Shown here: positions 60,828 through 64,000 of the stretch, piece after piece
How positions within the stretch are numbered: position 1 is the first letter of the stretch
Layout: each line of letters opens with the position of its first letter
Notes under the pieces: model-generated
What the model was told of the DNA's origin: nothing
Databases searched by the model: none
Seen by the model: the letters and a program-made list of their open reading frames with translations, nothing else
Source: Candidatus Pedobacter colombiensis
GTDB taxonomy: Bacteria > Bacteroidota > Bacteroidia > Sphingobacteriales > Sphingobacteriaceae
Direction: 5' to 3'
NCBI GenBank assembly: GCA_029202485.1
Contig: CP119313.1
Span: 1,550,001 to 1,614,000 of the forward strand
Length of the DNA stretch: 64,000 bases
Position numbers and translations under genes: made by a program

Positions 60828-61790
60828 CTGCCTGTTTCTTTTTGCGTCTTTACGATTAATGTAAAACCCGGCAGATATTTCATGGCTTCCAGAATTGTAA
60901 TCGCGTAATTTATTAATTGAGTAATCGTAGGAATATCCGATTCGTAAATTTTTAGTGGCAAAAACCTCCAGAATGGCACCAATGGCATTTTGCTTAGTCA
61001 ATCCACTTTGCAGGTAATTCTTTTTGTAAAGGTCGAACGAAGTTCTATAAAAGCCACCAATCCAAAGACTTTCTTTTAATAATATAAAAGCATTTAAATC
61101 TAAGGAAGAAGGCCCTTTACTATCATCCCTTAGCAAGAGCAATGGTTTAATCCTCATGTCTTCATTTAAGGAGAATATTGCTCCAGCTGTAAAGTAAAAG
61201 TGTGGCTGCGGAACAGGTACCATCATATTTTCTGTATTCTTTTTTACCATATATTTTGCCAGAACATTGGTTGCTGATAAACCGGCGAAATAGGTTTCGT
61301 TGGCATAATAAATTCCAAAACGCGCGTCGGGCACGGTATTGGTTTGTGAGCCTACAGGTATCAAGCCATCGCCAGGCATATAACCTTCCAGTTTATTTCC
61401 ATCCAATCCAAGCTGTATTATTCCACCCGCAATCCCGAAAGCAAGTTGGGAGGCTTCATTGTCGCCCATCCTGATGCGGTAGGCGTAGTTTAGATAAGCT
61501 GTAAGGTAACTTTGGGCACCCAGCTGATCATTGGAAAGGATTAATCCTAAACCTACATTACCATCATTAAAGGCACCGTCAGCGGAAACAGAGAAACTTT
61601 TAGGCGCACCTTTAATGCCTTCCCATTGAGCGCGATAAAAGGATTGTACATAAATATCATCCTTATATCCTGCATAAGCAGGATTAATGTGTATGCCATT
61701 AAATAGATATTGCGAGTACTGGCTGTCTAGCTGCGCTTTGGTCTCTGATAATGAGCAGAAGATAAAAAGTATAAGTATAATTTTCTTCAT
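60807..61790 (-). CDS. PorP/SprF family T9SS outer-membrane protein
   Basis: Outer-membrane protein of 327 residues with signal peptide (SLSETKAQ) and the family start DSQYSQYLFNGIHINPAYAG and YVQSFYRAQWEGIKGAPKS. Family members assist secretion or anchoring of large adhesins with type-B T9SS domains. It is the last gene of a minus-strand operon whose upstream member, one base away, carries such a domain. Confidence 0.93.
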   Translation of the reverse strand: MKKIILILFIFCSLSETKAQLDSQYSQYLFNGIHINPAYAGYKDDIYVQSFYRAQWEGIKGAPKSFSVSADGAFNDGNVGLGLILSNDQLGAQSYLTAYLNYAYRIRMGDNEASQLAFGIAGGIIQLGLDGNKLEGYMPGDGLIPVGSQTNTVPDARFGIYYANETYFAGLSATNVLAKYMVKKNTENMMVPVPQPHFYFTAGAIFSLNEDMRIKPLLLLRDDSKGPSSLDLNAFILLKESLWIGGFYRTSFDLYKKNYLQSGLTKQNAIGAILEVFATKNLRIGYSYDYSINKLRDYNSGSHEISAGFYINRKDAKRNRQLRCYDF

Positions 61791-61791
61791 A

Positions 61792-62742
61792 TCATTTGCT
61801 TCTAAGTACAGTTACATAGCCTTTATAAACTTCCCATTTGTTTCCGGCAGTTTTTACTTTTAACAAGTAGAAATAAGTGCCTTCGCTAAGTCCTGTGGCT
61901 GCCCAATCGTTTTGATAACTTTTTTTGTTGTAAACTGTGCCGCCCCAGCGGTTTACTATGGTCAGCTCGTTGGCTTCATAAAGTTCCAGTCCCGGTATTT
62001 GGAAGGTATCATTTAAGCCATCACCGTTTGGTGTAAAAACATTCGGAATGATTATTCCTATGATTGATTTACTATCTGTAGATGTGTTGTTTTGTAGGTT
62101 AGGGTCGGCTTCCTGAGCAGTTACAGTAGCTGTATTTCTGATGATCCCGGCTTTTATGGCTTTAACCTTAATCTTCAGATTGGCCATTTGACCATTATCT
62201 AGCCGGCTGATTTCCCATAAAATGGTTCTGTTGCCCTGGTTATATCTTGCAAGTCCCAATGCCGGGGTGATGAGTTGTTCAAAAGTTAGCTCTTCGGGTA
62301 ATACATCTTGTACTTTTACAAGTGTTGCATTGTCGGCACCATTGTTTTTTACCTGTATCAGGTATTCAAAAGTTTCGTTGATAGTTACTGATCTCGATTC
62401 CGAATTTTTGTTGATCATCAGATCAGCAGTAAGCGATGTAGCGGAACCGATATTTACGATGATGGGAGCAGAGATATCCGAAGCACAACCGGCAGAATTG
62501 AACGATACCACCTTGTAAGTTCCGGGAAGTATGATCGTATAATCAGCCGATGTAGCACCGGTAATGGCTACATCATCTTTTATCCATTGAAAGGAAACGG
62601 CATTAACAGAATTGGCCTTTGCCTTCAGTGTAGCTCCGGGAGGGAGGTTCACTGTTTGGATGGAACCATTAGATTGCGCAAAGCCTGCCGTTGCACTAAG
62701 CAACAGCAGACTGGTTACGAAACCTATATTTCTGTTAAACAT
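61792..62742 (-). CDS. T9SS cargo protein with DUF11 and type-B sorting domain
   Basis: Secreted protein of 316 residues with signal peptide ending ATAGFAQ (residue 23). A PKD-like domain (about 30-100), a DUF11 conserved-repeat domain (about 105-225, EYLIQVKNNGADNATLVKV) and a gliding-motility-type C-terminal domain (about 230-316) with PNVFTPNGDGLNDTFQIPG and IVNRWGGTVYNKK. It is exported through T9SS and probably stays at the surface with help from the PorP/SprF partner. Confidence 0.93.
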   Translation of the reverse strand: MFNRNIGFVTSLLLLSATAGFAQSNGSIQTVNLPPGATLKAKANSVNAVSFQWIKDDVAITGATSADYTIILPGTYKVVSFNSAGCASDISAPIIVNIGSATSLTADLMINKNSESRSVTINETFEYLIQVKNNGADNATLVKVQDVLPEELTFEQLITPALGLARYNQGNRTILWEISRLDNGQMANLKIKVKAIKAGIIRNTATVTAQEADPNLQNNTSTDSKSIIGIIIPNVFTPNGDGLNDTFQIPGLELYEANELTIVNRWGGTVYNKKSYQNDWAATGLSEGTYFYLLKVKTAGNKWEVYKGYVTVLRSK

Positions 62743-62760
62743 GAATACGTTTTAATCCTT

Positions 62761-63534
62761 TTAGTTAAATGTGATAGTTGGGGTAGCCGGTTTAGGCGTA
62801 ACAACAATTGATGATGAAGCTCCTGATGTTTTTACACAACCTTTATTATCCCCGGAATTTAATTTTCCAGTCCCTGTTGCAACAACGTATTTAATGGATG
62901 CAGTTAATACATATGTCCCTGCATCAGCAAGGTTATTTAATGTAAATGTATTTCCAGATTGAACTCCAATAGTTGATAAATCTCCTACGGCAACAGTGTT
63001 TTTTGTTGCTGTCCAGGTATATTCATAGCTAACATCAGTCAACGCAGTAGCAATAGTGGTTGCAGTTGCTGTAACTATTGAAGATTGGACTGTTGGATTT
63101 GAACCACCCTGACAGAAGGAACCTTGTGAAGGAGATCCCAATGATACTGATGCATCGGGCAGATTATAGAGCGTAAGTGCTGGTGATACATCTCCGGAGC
63201 AGCTTGTTGCATCTGCTGTTTTTATAAAAACTTTATAACGATGTTCACCTTTACTTAAGGCTGCTCCACCTACCTGGAAATCAGGAGCAACACCATTTGT
63301 AACGACAGGAACTTCTGTTGCGGAACCCATTGGTTGATCCGCAGATGTCCATTCCTGCCAAACAACCTTATCTCCGGCCTTTAATGTTGCCGTAGTTGTA
63401 GCGTCGGGTTTTAAAATTGCTGTTCCATCACCACATAAATAAAGTGGGTAAGAATCAGCTAAAGCACTGATAGGTAGTGTAAACAATACAAATGCGATGG
63501 TTAGCAGTCGGAAAGTGGTAATTTTCGTTTTCAT
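62761..63534 (-). CDS. Secreted PKD/Ig-like protein without sorting domain
   Basis: Protein of 257 residues with a signal peptide ending PISALA (residue 26) and beta-sandwich material rich in Thr, Ser and Ala, with Cys pairs that could form disulfides. It ends at a linker-like sequence, VTPKPATPTITFN, and has no T9SS C-terminal domain. It lies 18 bases before the sorting-domain gene in the same operon and may be a surface subunit that binds the other products. Confidence 0.8.
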   Translation of the reverse strand: MKTKITTFRLLTIAFVLFTLPISALADSYPLYLCGDGTAILKPDATTTATLKAGDKVVWQEWTSADQPMGSATEVPVVTNGVAPDFQVGGAALSKGEHRYKVFIKTADATSCSGDVSPALTLYNLPDASVSLGSPSQGSFCQGGSNPTVQSSIVTATATTIATALTDVSYEYTWTATKNTVAVGDLSTIGVQSGNTFTLNNLADAGTYVLTASIKYVVATGTGKLNSGDNKGCVKTSGASSSIVVTPKPATPTITFN

Positions 63535-63560
63535 AATTTAAAGTTTAAGGGTTTATTTAA

Positions 63561-64000
63561 TTAGTTTATTAATACATAAGGAGTTGGAGGTTTGGGATGG
63601 ACTGTGATCAGAATTTCATTGCTATCTGATGAGCAGCTAACTCCATTAAGGGTAGCTGTTGCTAGGCGTTTGTAATAAGTATTTTGGGTGAGGATTAAAC
63701 TTTCTGTAAAAGTTTGAGCTGTTGCTCCGTTGATATTTGCATAATGTGTATTGTCATTAGTTGATTTTTGCCACTGATAAGTTACCGTTCCATTACCGGT
63801 TCCTGTAGCAACATTGGTAAGCATTGCTGGTTTTGTACCAGCACAAATTGTTTGCACTGTACCAATACTTCCTGGATTCACAGTGTTGATTGTAATCTTC
63901 ATCTTAATTCTTTCTGATTCCCCAGAGCAGTTTGTTTTTGCCATAGCTACATAAATGCTATCTGTAGCTGTTAAGTTGCTGGTTGTATAAGAGTTTCCGA
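63561..64000 (-). CDS. Large secreted repeat protein, C-terminal part (runs off right edge)
   Basis: The frame is open from its stop at 63561 to the window end, so the start lies beyond 64000; 146 residues are visible. They include GNSYTTSNLTATDSIYVA, CSGESERIKMKITIN and an Ig-like domain (TICAGTKPAMLTNVATGTGN) typical of Bacteroidota adhesin repeats. The C-terminus, ITVHPKPPTPYVLIN, resembles the linker at the end of the next gene and again lacks a T9SS sorting domain. The internal ATG at 63944 is within the repeat and is not the true start. Confidence 0.85.
   Translation of the reverse strand, partial: GNSYTTSNLTATDSIYVAMAKTNCSGESERIKMKITINTVNPGSIGTVQTICAGTKPAMLTNVATGTGNGTVTYQWQKSTNDNTHYANINGATAQTFTESLILTQNTYYKRLATATLNGVSCSSDSNEILITVHPKPPTPYVLIN

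Overview
The window is a stretch of chromosome from a Bacteroidota bacterium, most likely a Sphingobacteriaceae member such as Pedobacter. The evidence is AT-rich DNA, start regions with Bacteroidota-type promoters (a TAnnTTTG box about 20 bases after TTTG/TTG) and mostly no Shine-Dalgarno, sensor kinases with Reg_prop/Y_Y_Y ligand domains, a PorP/SprF protein next to a type IX secretion (T9SS) type-B sorting domain, and the futalosine route to menaquinone (MqnC). No rRNA, tRNA, insertion sequence, prophage or CRISPR array was recognised. The window cuts a GNAT-like gene at its left edge and a large secreted repeat protein at its right edge.

Layout. 0-5 kb: a GNAT-like gene, a poly-Asp miniprotein and a LytTR two-component pair. 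5-14.4 kb: mqnC, a two-gene M16 peptidase pair, two DUF3857/transglutaminase-like exported proteins and a metallophosphatase fused to a PQQ-type beta-propeller. 14.4-22 kb: guaB, a 7TMR-DISM sensor kinase, a PPP-like phosphatase, a HAD phosphatase and an aldo/keto reductase. 22-32 kb: GntR regulator plus Fsr-type exporter, Lrp regulator plus cysteine-synthase-like enzyme, a DsbD-like reductase, fabF, an acyl-CoA carboxylase beta subunit and trxB. 32-41 kb: a lipoprotein, a NarL-type two-component pair, an AraC regulator, an ECF sigma factor with a membrane partner, and a cation symporter. 41-51 kb: rplU-rpmA, small regulators, a HisKA-receiver protein without an ATPase domain, a polyprenyl synthase, RNase R, a fused dipeptide-type ABC ATPase, an uncharacterised 437-residue protein, and YajQ. 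51-55 kb: a histone-H1-like protein and the ppk1-ppx polyphosphate pair.

The most notable locus is 54.96-60.36 kb on the minus strand. It is a tightly packed operon encoding an FAD-dependent oxidoreductase, a methyltransferase, a type III polyketide synthase, a FabZ-like dehydratase, a ketosynthase, an acyl carrier protein and a phosphopantetheinyl transferase. It looks like a self-contained pathway in which a dedicated acyl carrier system primes a type III PKS, whose phenolic or pyrone lipid is then oxidised and methylated. The product cannot be read from the sequence. It is followed by a heptad-repeat coiled-coil gene and a T9SS surface-protein operon that runs off the right edge.
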